From Acidobacteriota bacterium (GTDB lineage: Bacteria; Acidobacteriota; Vicinamibacteria; Vicinamibacterales; JACQTH01): 36,341 bases of DNA. Where the stretch lies: contig JACOUA010000001.1 in NCBI GenBank assembly GCA_016178075.1, positions 1-36,341 on the forward strand. Reading direction: 5' to 3'. The position numbers were made by a program, and so were the translations under genes. The notes beneath the pieces are model-generated. The model had not been told where the DNA came from and searched no databases. It worked only from the letters and a program-made list of their open reading frames with translations. Of the stretch, positions 17,033-26,198 are shown piece after piece (within the stretch, counting starts at the first letter, position 1; every line of letters starts with the position of its first letter).

Positions 17033-17544
17033 TCAAGGCACCCTGGTCTCTTTCTTCCGCCCGAGCGCGAACGTTGTCGGCACCGCCCGCTCTCCCCCCC
17101 CGTCGCGACAACGAACTGACGGCCGGAGCTCGTGGCATACGTCATCGGCGTGCCGGAGCCTCGTTCGCCGAGGTCGCCGGCCCACAGTTCCTCGCCGGTT
17201 GATTTGTCGAACGCGTAGAGCTGCGACCCGCCGGGGACGAACACCAGCCCGCCTTTGGTCACCACCGGCCCGGGCAACCCCGTCGCACCGAGCCGCGCCG
17301 GCAGCGCGACGCCCCGAAGGGCGGGATTGGAGCGGAGCGAGGGTGTGTCGCCGAGCGGCACCTGCCACGCGTGTTCGCCCTTGTTCAGATCGATGGCCGT
17401 AAGGATTCCGTACGGCGGTTTGTTGATCGGCAGTCCGCCAGGCATCGAGAGGCCGCGGCGGCTCCGATCGATGTCGTAGTCGCCCTCGGTCCGCGCCGGA
17501 TCCGCTTTGCCCATCGCCAGCAGCGCCGGCATCCTCAAAGACGT
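17033..17544 (-). pseudogene. C-terminal remnant of a PQQ-dependent (quinoprotein) dehydrogenase
   Basis: About 165 codons match the C-terminal blades of membrane/periplasmic quinoprotein dehydrogenases: GLPINKPPYGILTAIDLNKG, EHAWQVPLGD, VVTKGGLVFVPGGSQLYAFD, and GTPMTYATSSGRQFVVAT. Full members run to 600-700 residues, so the N-terminal three quarters are missing. The frame then breaks in a run of eight C (17094-17101 on the plus strand): one extra base would restore GGGERAVPTTFALG and a stop at 17033. No start codon or ribosome-binding site precedes the conserved part. The frameshift alone could be a homopolymer sequencing error, but the missing 5' part cannot. The 230 bp upstream to the next stop hold no gene that I recognise, only a hairpin. 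Confidence 0.75.
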
Positions 17545-17659
17545 GTCGACGGGACAAGCAGCACGGGCATCCGGTCTCTGCTTCGATCTTTTACCGTTAC
17601 GTGTCGGATGACTGCCCGACGGTCGTGGCGAATTGCGACGGTGTACAGCGGCATGCGGC

Positions 17660-17688
17660 GCTGCGGCCGGCTGAGCGCCGGCCGCAGC
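17660..17688 (-). terminator. Perfect 12-bp GC-rich hairpin after an S9 gene
   Basis: GCTGCGGCCGGC (17660-17671) and GCCGGCCGCAGC (17677-17688) pair completely around TGAGC. It lies 87 bp downstream of the S9 peptidase stop (17775) on the minus strand, in otherwise empty sequence. There is no T tract, so it would be a factor-assisted or structural terminator. Confidence 0.55.
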
Positions 17689-17774
17689 CACACCTCACAA
17701 GAGGGCGCAAATGCACTGGTCAATCCGCTGCCGTCGCTCGCGCGAATGACGTGACGCGGCCCTCGACGCACGGG

Positions 17775-19831
17775 TTACTGCGAACTCGTCTTCTGTGCAG
17801 GCTTGCGATCTGCCGGCGCCTTCTCCCACTCGTAGCGCCGGCTCATGGCGTATTTCTCGAACCAGTCGAGCTCGACGTTCATCTTGAAGAGCTCGTGCCG
17901 AAGCTCCTGCCATCCGTGCGGCTCGCGCGGACCGACGTAGAGATGCGTCGGGACGCCGTTGCTCTTGAGCGCGCGGTACATCTCGACGGACTGCGGCATC
18001 GGGACGCGCTGATCCTTTTCGCCGACCATGATGATCGTCGGCGTCTTCACGTTCGAGACGTACTTCAGCGGCGAGTTCTCCCAATACACGTCGATCGGCG
18101 CGTTCTTCTGCCACGGCGTGCCGCCGAACCACGACGTGCGGTTCGTGCGGGTGTCGCTCTGGGCGTACATCGAGACCCAGTTCGACGCGCCCGCGCCGGC
18201 CGACGCGGCCTTGAACCGGGTCGTATGGGTGACGATCTTGTTCGTCATGTGGCCGCCGCCGCTCCAGCCCATCTTGACCATCCGGTCGCCGTCGGCGATG
18301 CCCATCTTGATCAGCTGATCCACACCGGCCATCACGTCCAGATGCGCGTTCTGGAAGTAGTGGCCCACCATGTCGCGCAGGAACGCGTCGCCATAGCCCG
18401 TGCTCCCCCGATAGTTCGGCTTGAGGATGACATAGCCCTTCGCCGCGAGCACAGGGACGTAGCTTCCCCAGCCGCCGAGCCCGAACTTGTCCGAGGCCTG
18501 CGGCCCGCCGTGAGTCTGGACGGCGAGTGGGTAGCGCTGGCCCTGCTGGTAGTCGAGCGGGTACGAGACCAGACCCTCGACGGTGATGCCGTCGGCGCCC
18601 TTCCATTGCACGGCTTCCTGACGCGGCAGCCGGAAGTCGCGCGCGAGATAGTCGTAGACGTGCGTGACCCGCGCGGGCGCGCTTGCGCCGGCGCCGGTGA
18701 CATACACGTCTCCCGGATTCTCGGCGTCCTCAATCGTCAGGATGTGTTTATCCACCTCCGGGACGAACGACCAACCCGCGAGCGCATGTCGCCCGTCGGT
18801 CAGCTGGCGCGCCTTGGCGGTTTTCATGTCGAGCTGAAACAGCTCGCTGTGCACGCCGACGTTGCCGACGAAGAAGATCGTCGAGGCGTCGCGGCCCCAG
18901 TCGGCCTGGTCGGCGGCCGGGAGGTCGGCCGAGACGAGCCGCACGGTGCCGCCGGAGCTCGGCACGACAAAGAGCTTCCGGTTGAAGTACTTCTCGAACT
19001 TGTCGTTGCTCCCGGTAATGAAGAACACCTGCGCGCCGTCGGGCGAGATGCGCGCCCCGTTCTCGGAGATCGAGTTCCGGGTCAACTGGACACCAGCGCT
19101 TCCGTCGGCGTTCATGATCCAGACCTCGCTTGTGTCGGCGGATTCCAGGAGCGGCGTCGCCGCACGATGGAACACGATGCGACGCCCGTCGCGCGAGAGG
19201 TCGTAGTTCATCACGGAATAGTCGCCGCTCGTCAGACGCTCTGTTCCATGGTCGCTCGCCGATCGATGGTCGCTCACCGACACGCGCCACAGGTGCCGCT
19301 GCTTGTAATCCTCGTCGAACGCGTACACGTCGTCCTTCGCCCGGTCGCGAGCTTTCTCTTCGTCACTCTTTGGATCCGGCGCGAGGAAGTAAATCGATTT
19401 TCCGTCGGGCGACCAGGTGATCTCCGAGATCGATGACGGGTGGCTCGTCAGCGCCTTTGCCTCGCCGCCGCTCGTCGGGATCACATAGATCTGCGTCGCC
19501 TCGTCCGTGCCGCGTTTGGCGAGGAACGCGAGCGCGCGGCCGTCGGGGGCCCACCTCGGGCTCGTCTCGCCGTCCTGGCCCGAGGTGAGCTGCACCTCGT
19601 CGGTGCCATCGGCATTGATGCGCCACACGTGAGAGATGCGCTTGTTCGCGTTCCAGTCGGCGCGGGCGAGCACGTAGGCGACCTGGCGGCCGTCCCTGAC
19701 AGTTGCGGGTCGGTCAGATCCGGCACGTTGAGGAGGTCGACGAGCGTCATGGCACGCTTCGTCTGCGCGTGGAGGGACGCGAACGACAGGACGACCGCGA
19801 TGGAGATGGCCAATCGGCGTGGTGTGAACAT
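17775..19831 (-). CDS. S9 family peptidase, frameshifted near the N-terminus
   Basis: The true N-terminus is MFTPRRLAISIAVVLSFASL (ATG 19831, GGAG 8 nt upstream), a signal peptide followed by MTLVDLLNVPDLTDPQLS. At about 19695-19700 the frame breaks: one missing base, where relatives have SPDGRQ, moves the rest (DGRQVAYVLARADWN onward) into another frame. With that base restored the protein would be 685 residues, the same length as the paralogue at 24030-26087. The hydrolase domain is intact: THGGP loop, Ser524 (GWSGGGH), Asp607 (GEKDQRVP), His639 (REPHGW), counting the repaired protein. The alternative start at 19907 gives an Arg-rich N-terminus unlike the family. It is either a genuine inactivating mutation or an indel error. 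It lies 30 bp downstream of another S9 gene. Confidence 0.8.
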
Positions 19832-19861
19832 GTCGGACTCCACAAAGGACGGGGCTGTCAC

Positions 19862-21853
19862 TCACCGAGACGAGCTTTTCGGTGCTCCGAGGTACCGCTC
19901 GAGCCACTCGAGCGTGCGGCGGTAGCGATCGCGCCGATGTGCCGGCTCGCGGAATCCGTGGCCTTCTCGCGGGTAGCGCACGAACTCCACGGTCGTTCCG
20001 ACCTTGCGCAGCACCGTATGGAGTTGGAAGCCCTGCTCGATGGGCACGCGGACGTCGGCCTCGCCGTGCAGGATGAGCGTCGGGGTCTTCGCGCGCGGCG
20101 CGAAGGTGATGGGCGAGTGCTCACGAATCTTGTCGGCGTGGTCCCATGGGAATCCGTCGTACTCCCACTCGATGAAGCGCTGGATGTCGGTGGTGCCGTA
20201 GAAACTCTGCAGGTTCGTCACGGCGGCGCCGGCGACCGCCACCTTGAACCGATCGGTGTGGCCGATGATCCAGGACGTCATGTAGCCGCCGTAGCTCCAC
20301 CCTTCGATGCCGAGACGGTCGGCGTCCGCAAGGCCCTGCGCGATGACGAAGTCTACGCCGCGCATGATGTCGACGAAATCCTTGCCGCCCCAGTCGTTTC
20401 GATCGGCGTCGACAAAATCCTGACGATAGCCGCCCGATCCGCGGAAGTTCGGAGCGAGCACCATGTAGCCGCGCGCGGCGAAGTACTGCCACATCGGATT
20501 GAAGCCGACCGACTGCGCCCCGTGCGGACCGCCGTGCGCTTCGACAATCAGCGGGTAGCGCCGGCCGGGCTGGTAGCCGACCGGCTTCACGAGGATGCCG
20601 TCGATCTCCCAGTCGTCGGCGCCTTTCCAGTGGATCACCTCGGAGTCCGCGATCGTGAGCGCCGCGACTTCCGGATTGACGTCGGTGATCTTGCGGGCGC
20701 CGGTGCCGTCGCCGCCGGCAGTCCACAGGTCGTCGGGCCGGCGCGCGTCCTCACGGAGGAAGGCGAGGCGCTGGCCGTTGGCCGAGACGACCAGGTCGGA
20801 GGCCATGATCGCGCCGCTCGTGACGGCTTTCGGCACTCCGCCCGTCGCCGCGACCGCGTAGATGTGCGATTCCGTACGCGTGGTGGAGACGAAGAAGAGA
20901 CGCCCTCCGTCCGCCGACCATCGTGGCGCGCCCGCCGAGTATTCGAAGTCCTGCGTAATCGGGCGCGGCGCGCCGCCGCTGGCGCTCACGGCCGCGATCC
21001 GGTTGTGCGCGCCGGAGCTCTGAAGCCGCGCGTTGGTCAGGTACGCGATCTGGGTGCCATCGGGTGACCAGGCGGGAGCGAAATCGGGGCCCTCATTGTT
21101 CGTGATCTTGCGCGACGCTCCGCCCGCCACTGCCACCACATACACGTCGCTCAGCAGTTGCTCGTTGGCGCCGGGCGTTGGACGGGACACGAAGGCGATC
21201 TGGTCGCCCTTCGGCGACCACGCGGGCTCGGTCGCATTGAAGCTGCCTTGCGTGAGCTGGGCCGGCTTGCCGCCCTTCGAACCGATCAGCCACAAGTGGC
21301 TCATGCGGTGGTCGCCGGCCACGATCTCGTCGAACCCCGCTTTGCGCCGCGCCTCGCGCTCGTCGTTGTCAGCGCCTTGCGCCGGCGCCACATAGACGAG
21401 CTGCTTGCCGTCGGGCGACCACCCGAAGTCGCTGACCGCCGCCGGCGACGTCGTGAGCTGCCACGCCTCGCCGCCGTCGGCCGGCATCACCCAGACCTGG
21501 TTCCGCTTCTCGACGCGCCTGCCCTGCTGGTCCACGCTGTCCCGATCCGAGAGAAACGCGATCTGCGCACCATCCGCCGACCAGCGTGGGTGCGTATCGT
21601 CGCGACGCTGCCACGTCAGCCGCCGCGGCGATCCACCGGAAGCGGGGACGATCCACAAGTCCACCGCCTCCTCGTTCGCCTTCATGTCGATTTCAGAGAG
21701 GGCGTACACCACACGCGAGCCGTCGGGCGAGAGGCGCGGATCCGCGATGCGTCTGAGCGCCATCACGTCGTCGAGCGTCATCCCGCCGGGCGCGGCGCCC
21801 GACACGGCGAGCCAGCACACAGACACAACCAGCGTGAGCGGGATCCTTCGCAC
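19862..21853 (-). CDS. S9 family peptidase (acylaminoacyl/dipeptidyl-peptidase-like)
   Basis: 663 residues starting at GTG 21853, chosen because AAGGAGG lies about 6 nt upstream and the following VRRIPLTLVVSVCWLAVSGA is a good signal peptide; the frame extends far upstream without a start signal. A TolB/WD40-like propeller (LSPDGSRVVYALSE, RWSADGAQIAFLSD, AWSPDGTQIAYLT and others) spans about 30-390. The hydrolase domain has AHGGPHG, NFRGSGGYRQDF, Ser520 (EGWSYGGYM), Asp600 (HGEADVRVP) and His632 (REGHGF). It is a different S9 branch from the three MTLVDLL-type peptidases here (GWSYGG instead of GWSxGG). Expected to release short peptides or acylated residues in the periplasm. It is probably the first gene of the long minus-strand series, with a promoter-like site upstream. 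Confidence 0.92.
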   Translation of the reverse strand: MRRIPLTLVVSVCWLAVSGAAPGGMTLDDVMALRRIADPRLSPDGSRVVYALSEIDMKANEEAVDLWIVPASGGSPRRLTWQRRDDTHPRWSADGAQIAFLSDRDSVDQQGRRVEKRNQVWVMPADGGEAWQLTTSPAAVSDFGWSPDGKQLVYVAPAQGADNDEREARRKAGFDEIVAGDHRMSHLWLIGSKGGKPAQLTQGSFNATEPAWSPKGDQIAFVSRPTPGANEQLLSDVYVVAVAGGASRKITNNEGPDFAPAWSPDGTQIAYLTNARLQSSGAHNRIAAVSASGGAPRPITQDFEYSAGAPRWSADGGRLFFVSTTRTESHIYAVAATGGVPKAVTSGAIMASDLVVSANGQRLAFLREDARRPDDLWTAGGDGTGARKITDVNPEVAALTIADSEVIHWKGADDWEIDGILVKPVGYQPGRRYPLIVEAHGGPHGAQSVGFNPMWQYFAARGYMVLAPNFRGSGGYRQDFVDADRNDWGGKDFVDIMRGVDFVIAQGLADADRLGIEGWSYGGYMTSWIIGHTDRFKVAVAGAAVTNLQSFYGTTDIQRFIEWEYDGFPWDHADKIREHSPITFAPRAKTPTLILHGEADVRVPIEQGFQLHTVLRKVGTTVEFVRYPREGHGFREPAHRRDRYRRTLEWLERYLGAPKSSSR

Positions 21854-21909
21854 GCGTCCTCCTTGGGGTCTCTCGGGCAGTCTACGAGGATTGCCGGGGT
21901 GGAGGCGCA

Positions 21910-21939
21910 CACATACCCCGGACGTGCCGCGCGTGTCAA
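21910..21939 (-). promoter_or_regulatory. Possible sigma-70-type promoter for the 19862-21853 peptidase
   Basis: On the minus strand TTGACA (21939-21934) is followed after 18 nt by TATGTG (21915-21910). The -35 is perfect and the -10 keeps TAT. Transcription would start near 21903, leaving a leader of about 50 nt. It lies in the 162-bp divergent gap shared with the Asp-box gene; for the latter I see only a poor candidate (TTGCAA at 21950-21955). Confidence 0.4.
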
Positions 21940-22015
21940 TAGAAATGTATTGCAAACTGCTGATGCACGTGGGACGATCGCGCGCCGCTCTTCTGTCCTT
22001 CCAAGGAAGAAAGCC

Positions 22016-23941
22016 ATGGCAATGTCGAAATGCTCCCGCGTGTTCATCGGAGTCGGTGCCTTCTCTGCGTTCGTCACGGCGGGCGCGCTCACTGCGCAGC
22101 AGCCCGTCACGCCGGCCGGCCTCATCACCGTCGGCCCCAACGTGCAGGTGAGCAGCCCGCGCGGAAAGTACGCGCACTACGAGCTGCTCGCAGGCGCGCA
22201 CCTCACGGATCCCAACAAGCTGATGGCCTGCTCGATGATGGTCTCGCCCCAGCACAACGCGTCGAACTCGGTCGTCTACACGTCGATCGACGGCGGCAGG
22301 ACGTGGAAGGAGACGCTCGAAGTGCACGACGCGCCGAGTACGGCCGGCGACCCCGTCTGCCCTTACGGCCTGGGCGACAACGCGTACTTCGTCGTCCTGA
22401 CGACGAAGGATCCGTCGAAGATGCTGGTGTATCGATCGAGCGACGCCGGACTGACGTGGTCGCAGCCGACACGACTGCCGTTCATCGACAGGGAGAACCT
22501 CGTCGTCGACGTGACCGGCGGCAAGTATAACGGCCGCGTGTACATCAACGGCACCGGATCGACCCCCCGCATCGAGACGGGCAGCAAGAACGGCATCTTC
22601 GTCTTTCGATCGACCGACGGAGGCGTCAGCTTCGAGCCTCCCCTCGTGCGCCAGTCGGCCGAAAAAGAGAACGTGGTCGGCATGGGCAACTCCGTCGTGC
22701 TTTCCGACGGCACCCTGGTCACGCTCTTCGGGCACAACAAGGACAACACGACGAGCGAGGGACGCGAGAACCGGCCGAACCAAGCCAACTCATGGCTGCG
22801 CGTCGTCACGTCGGCAGACGGCGGCGAGACGCTCTCGACCGGCATCGTCGTGAGCGACTGGTTCATGGATCGCGCCAGGTCGCAGGGCAGCCACATTCCG
22901 TGGCTCGCGGTGGATCCCGGAAGCGCGGCGTTCAAGGATCGCCTCTACGCCGTCTGGAACGACAGCCGATCGGAACGACTCGATGTGCTGCTCTCGTACT
23001 CGAGCGACAAGGGCAAGACGTGGTCGAAGCCGGTCGACGTGTCGGACGACCGCATCGCCGACGATCCCGCCGAGCAAGGACCCGACCAGATCATGCCGCT
23101 CGTCGCCGTCAACAAGAAGGGCGTCGTCGGCGTGGCGTGGTACGACCGGCGGGAGCACAAAGACAATCTCGGCTGGTGGTTCCGCTTTGCCGCGTCGCTC
23201 GATGGCGGCGAGACGTTCCTGCCGAGCGTCCGCGTGTCGAACGTGGCGAACAACTTTGGCGGGAGCGAGATCTGGCCCGTCAAGACCAGCGTCTCGGGAG
23301 GCGGCGAGCCGCTCCGGGCCGGCGCGCCGGCCCCGCCGTCGGCGCGGCCGCTCGCGGTGCGTGTCGCAGTCGATAACTTCTTCTTCAGCTCCGGACACAC
23401 GAGCGGCTTCGTCGCGGATGCCGGCGGCACCTTTCATCCCATCTGGACCGACAACCGCACCGGACTCTCCCAGCTCTGGACGGCGCCGGTCACCGTGGCG
23501 AGCGAGGCGGTCCGCAACGGATCGAAGGACCTGGCGGCTCTCGACGACGTGACCGCTAAAGTGACGCTGGACGTTACCGATACGACCTACGATCGGTCGA
23601 CGAAGACGGTCGTGATGCGCGCGCGTCTGAAGAACACGTCGAAGGACACGGTACACGGGCCGGTGAACGTGCGGGTCATCGCGCTCCAGTCGGACGTCGG
23701 TGTTCCAACGATCGTCAATGCGACGAACGGCGCCGCCGGGCTCGGCGCGGTGTGGGATTTCAGCCCGCTCGTGAAGAGCGGCGAGCTGAAGCCCGACGAG
23801 GTGTCCGATCCGCTGGAGCTCAGATTCAGGCTGGACGACGTCCGCGCGCTACGTCAGGGCCAGCGTTCAAGGTTCGGCCTCGTCAATCTCGACGCGAAGG
23901 TGTTGGGGCACCTCGTCAAAGCGCCGCCGACGAGCCAATAG
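22016..23941 (+). CDS. Secreted sialidase-like Asp-box beta-propeller protein
   Basis: 641 residues with a signal peptide (about 1-27, ending LTAQ). Six Asp-box motifs (S-x-D-x-G-x-x-W/F) mark propeller blades: SIDGGRTW (90-97), SSDAGLTW (141-148), STDGGVSF (199-206), SADGGETL (266-273), SSDKGKTW (329-336) and SLDGGETF (394-401). A beta-sandwich-like region follows (about 510-641). Asp boxes are structural and occur in sialidases and other BNR proteins; I cannot confirm the Arg triad and Asp/Glu/Tyr set of a true sialidase, so catalysis is open. ATG 22016 is 8 nt after AAGGA; a second ATG at 22022 is possible. It is the only plus-strand gene between 2093 and 32925 and is probably expressed separately. 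Confidence 0.85.
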   Translation: MAMSKCSRVFIGVGAFSAFVTAGALTAQQPVTPAGLITVGPNVQVSSPRGKYAHYELLAGAHLTDPNKLMACSMMVSPQHNASNSVVYTSIDGGRTWKETLEVHDAPSTAGDPVCPYGLGDNAYFVVLTTKDPSKMLVYRSSDAGLTWSQPTRLPFIDRENLVVDVTGGKYNGRVYINGTGSTPRIETGSKNGIFVFRSTDGGVSFEPPLVRQSAEKENVVGMGNSVVLSDGTLVTLFGHNKDNTTSEGRENRPNQANSWLRVVTSADGGETLSTGIVVSDWFMDRARSQGSHIPWLAVDPGSAAFKDRLYAVWNDSRSERLDVLLSYSSDKGKTWSKPVDVSDDRIADDPAEQGPDQIMPLVAVNKKGVVGVAWYDRREHKDNLGWWFRFAASLDGGETFLPSVRVSNVANNFGGSEIWPVKTSVSGGGEPLRAGAPAPPSARPLAVRVAVDNFFFSSGHTSGFVADAGGTFHPIWTDNRTGLSQLWTAPVTVASEAVRNGSKDLAALDDVTAKVTLDVTDTTYDRSTKTVVMRARLKNTSKDTVHGPVNVRVIALQSDVGVPTIVNATNGAAGLGAVWDFSPLVKSGELKPDEVSDPLELRFRLDDVRALRQGQRSRFGLVNLDAKVLGHLVKAPPTSQ

Positions 23942-23965
23942 TCCACGTCGTCATCCGGCCATCGC

Positions 23966-24004
23966 GGGGACATTCATCTCTTCGCGCATTGGATGAATGT
24001 CCCC
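23966..24004. terminator. Perfect 13-bp hairpin between convergent genes
   Basis: GGGGACATTCATC (23966-23978) and GATGAATGTCCCC (23992-24004) are exact complements around 13 nt. It lies between the Asp-box gene stop (23941) and the S9 gene stop (24030), so it can end transcription from both sides. The arm GGGGACATTC resembles REP-type palindromes; that kinship is from memory and should be tested. Confidence 0.65.
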
Positions 24005-24029
24005 ATTTCGCCGGCGTTGCCTGCGCCAG

Positions 24030-26087
24030 TCAACCTTGCGGCTGGCTCGTCGTCTTGCTCGTATCCTTCTTGTCGCCCTCCGGCGCCTTCTCCCAGACGT
24101 ACGACCGGCCGGTGGCGTGCTTCTCGAACCACTCGAGCTCGACGTTCCTCTTGAAGAGCGCGTGCCGCAGCTCGGCCCACCCATGACCTTCCCGTGGAGC
24201 CATGTAAAGGTGCGTGGGGATGCCGTTCGATTTGAGCGCGCGATACATCTCTACCGACTGCGGCGCCGGCACCTGGGGATCCTCCTGGCCGACGAGGAAG
24301 ATCGTCGGAGTCGTGACGTTGGCGACGTACTTCAGCGGCGAGTGCTCCCAGTAGACGTCGATCGGCGCGTTCTTCTGCCAGGGCGTACCGCCGAACCACG
24401 GCGTCCGGAACGTGCGCGTCTGACTCTGCGAATACATCGACACCCAGTTCGCCGCGCCTGCACCCGACGAAGCGGCTTTGAAACGATTGGTGAACGTGAT
24501 CAGCTTGTTCGTCATGTGGCCGCCAGCACTCCAGCCCATGGCGACCATTCGATCGGGATCGGCGATTCCGAGCCCGATCACATGGTCGACGCCGGCCATG
24601 ACGTCCTTGTGGGCGTTCTGGAAATAGTGACCGACCATGTCGCGCAGAAATGGGTCTCCATATCCCGTGCTGCCGCGATAGTTCGGCTTCAAGACGACAT
24701 AGCCCTTCGCGGCGAGAACCGGAATATAGTCGCTCGAAGCGGGGAATCCAAACTTGTCAGAGGCCTGCGGACCGCCGTGCGTTTGCACGCACAGCGGGTA
24801 GCGACGTCCCGCTTCGTAATCGAGCGGATAGTAGAGCACGCCCTCGACGGTCACGCCGTCGGCGCCCTTCCACTGGACCTTCTGCTGACGCGGCATCTTG
24901 AAGTCCCGGGCGAGATAATCGAACACGCGGGTCACTTGCGCCGGCGTCCCGCCGGTCGCTGGCAGCAGCCACGCGTCTCCTGCGCGCGTCGCGTCGTTGA
25001 TCGTCACGACGTGCGTGTCGGCGCCCACCGAATAATCCCACCCGATCGAGTGCTCGCCGTCGGTCAACTGGCGCGGCTTGGCGGCCCCGACTTCGAGCTG
25101 GAACAGCTCCGAATGCACGCCCATGTTCGCCGTGAAGAAGATCGATCGTCCGTCTTTCGCCCAGGTCGCCTGCTGCACTTCGTACGGGAAGTCGGGCATG
25201 AGCGTGCGGGGCGCGCCGCCGGAGAGGGCCACACTGTAGAGCCGACGGCTGTAGTACTCGTCGCGCAGATCCGCCGACGCCGTCGTGAAGATGACCTGCG
25301 TGTTGTCGGGCGACAGCTCCGCGCCGCCTTCCGACACCGTGTTTCGCGTCAGCTCCCGCTGGTTCTTTCCGTCCGCATCCATGACCCACACTTCCGCCTT
25401 CAGCGAATCGTCCGGACGCGTGCCGGGAGATCGGTGGAACGCGACCATCCGGCCGTCCCGCGACAACCGGTAAGAGGAGACTGAGAAATCGCCCCCGGTC
25501 ACGCGGGCTTCGGCCTGGTCCACAACCGTGACCTTCCAGAGGTGGCGGTGTTTGGAGCTCTCATCGAACTTGAACACGTCATCCTTCGCCTTGTCCCGGG
25601 TTTTTTCCTCGTCGCTCTTCGCGTCTTCGGAGAGAAACCAGATCGCTCGTCCGTCGATCGCCCACGTGACGCTCGAAGGCGCCGTGGCGTGGCTCGTCAG
25701 CCGGACAGCCTCGCCCCCCGTGTTCGACAGGAGGTAGATCTGCGCGGTGTCGTCTCCGGTGCGCTTGGCGAGGAATGCGATCGTCTTTCCGTCGGGCGAC
25801 CATCGCGGTGCGCTCTCGCCCTCGGGTCCGTTGGTGAGCTGCACGGGGTTGGCGCCGGCAGCGTCGACGCGCCAGATGTGCGTGACGCGCTCGTTGGCCT
25901 TCCAGTCTGTCGTCGAGAGCGTGTAGATCACGTGCCGGCCGTCGGGCGAGAGCTGGGCGTTCGCGAGCTGAGCCACGTTGATGAGATCGACGAGCGTCAT
26001 CGGGCGTTGGGTCTGACCGGCGCCGGGCACGGGCAGGCAGAGGACGAGAAGCGCGAGCGGCGTGATTCGACGTCGGGATGCCGGCAT
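24030..26087 (-). CDS. S9 family peptidase
   Basis: 685 residues. A signal peptide (MPASRRRITPLALLVLCLPV, cut near GAGQ) precedes the family start MTLVDLINVAQLANAQLSPD. A TolB/WD40-like propeller covers about 40-410. The alpha/beta hydrolase follows with THGGPQASDKFG, NYRGSTGYGD, Ser520 (GWSAGGH), Asp603 (GQEDPQVP) and His635 (REGHGW). All motifs are intact, so it should be active against oligopeptides outside the cytoplasm. ATG 26087 has AGGAGG 6 nt upstream. It is the closest relative in the window to the frameshifted gene at 17775-19831 and could replace its function. It follows an amidohydrolase gene after a 111-bp gap containing a dispersed repeat. Confidence 0.93.
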   Translation of the reverse strand: MPASRRRITPLALLVLCLPVPGAGQTQRPMTLVDLINVAQLANAQLSPDGRHVIYTLSTTDWKANERVTHIWRVDAAGANPVQLTNGPEGESAPRWSPDGKTIAFLAKRTGDDTAQIYLLSNTGGEAVRLTSHATAPSSVTWAIDGRAIWFLSEDAKSDEEKTRDKAKDDVFKFDESSKHRHLWKVTVVDQAEARVTGGDFSVSSYRLSRDGRMVAFHRSPGTRPDDSLKAEVWVMDADGKNQRELTRNTVSEGGAELSPDNTQVIFTTASADLRDEYYSRRLYSVALSGGAPRTLMPDFPYEVQQATWAKDGRSIFFTANMGVHSELFQLEVGAAKPRQLTDGEHSIGWDYSVGADTHVVTINDATRAGDAWLLPATGGTPAQVTRVFDYLARDFKMPRQQKVQWKGADGVTVEGVLYYPLDYEAGRRYPLCVQTHGGPQASDKFGFPASSDYIPVLAAKGYVVLKPNYRGSTGYGDPFLRDMVGHYFQNAHKDVMAGVDHVIGLGIADPDRMVAMGWSAGGHMTNKLITFTNRFKAASSGAGAANWVSMYSQSQTRTFRTPWFGGTPWQKNAPIDVYWEHSPLKYVANVTTPTIFLVGQEDPQVPAPQSVEMYRALKSNGIPTHLYMAPREGHGWAELRHALFKRNVELEWFEKHATGRSYVWEKAPEGDKKDTSKTTSQPQG

Positions 26088-26136
26088 GTGGACCTCCTGG
26101 CCGCAGTTTCAGATGGGTGAGACGCTCAGCGCGCGG

Positions 26137-26170
26137 CCCTTCGACTCGCTGCGCTCCCTCAGGACAGGCG
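26137..26170. repeat. Dispersed repeat of the CTTCGACTCGCTGCGCTC type
   Basis: CCCTTCGACTCGCTGCGCTC followed by CCTCAGGACAGGCG fills much of the 111-bp gap between an amidohydrolase and an S9 peptidase. I recognise this word as one seen repeatedly between genes in many GC-rich bacterial genomes, where stray translation yields PFDSLRSLRTG. It is partly self-complementary (GAGCGCAGCGAG). Confidence 0.5.
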
Positions 26171-26198
26171 GGTACGCGGCAGTCCGCTGTGAGCGTGT

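Noticed and set aside
17535-17771. Small minus-strand gene (78 codons) upstream of the PQQ remnant
   Set aside because: No ribosome-binding site, runs through a strong hairpin and overlaps the remnant in another frame; no recognisable family.
17601-19436. 611-codon plus-strand open frame opposite an S9 peptidase
   Set aside because: Antisense shadow; no start signal and composition unlike the real genes.
21158-22015. Upstream extension of the Asp-box gene
   Set aside because: Overlaps the S9 gene on the other strand and is Arg/His-rich; ATG 22016 has AAGGA and a signal peptide.
19862-22783. Upstream extension of the S9 gene to 973 codons
   Set aside because: The extra part is antisense to the Asp-box gene and the divergent promoter; GTG 21853 has a ribosome-binding site and begins a signal peptide.
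22016-23941. Certain sialidase
   Set aside because: Asp boxes alone do not show catalysis; the Arg triad could not be placed with confidence, so only sialidase-like is claimed.
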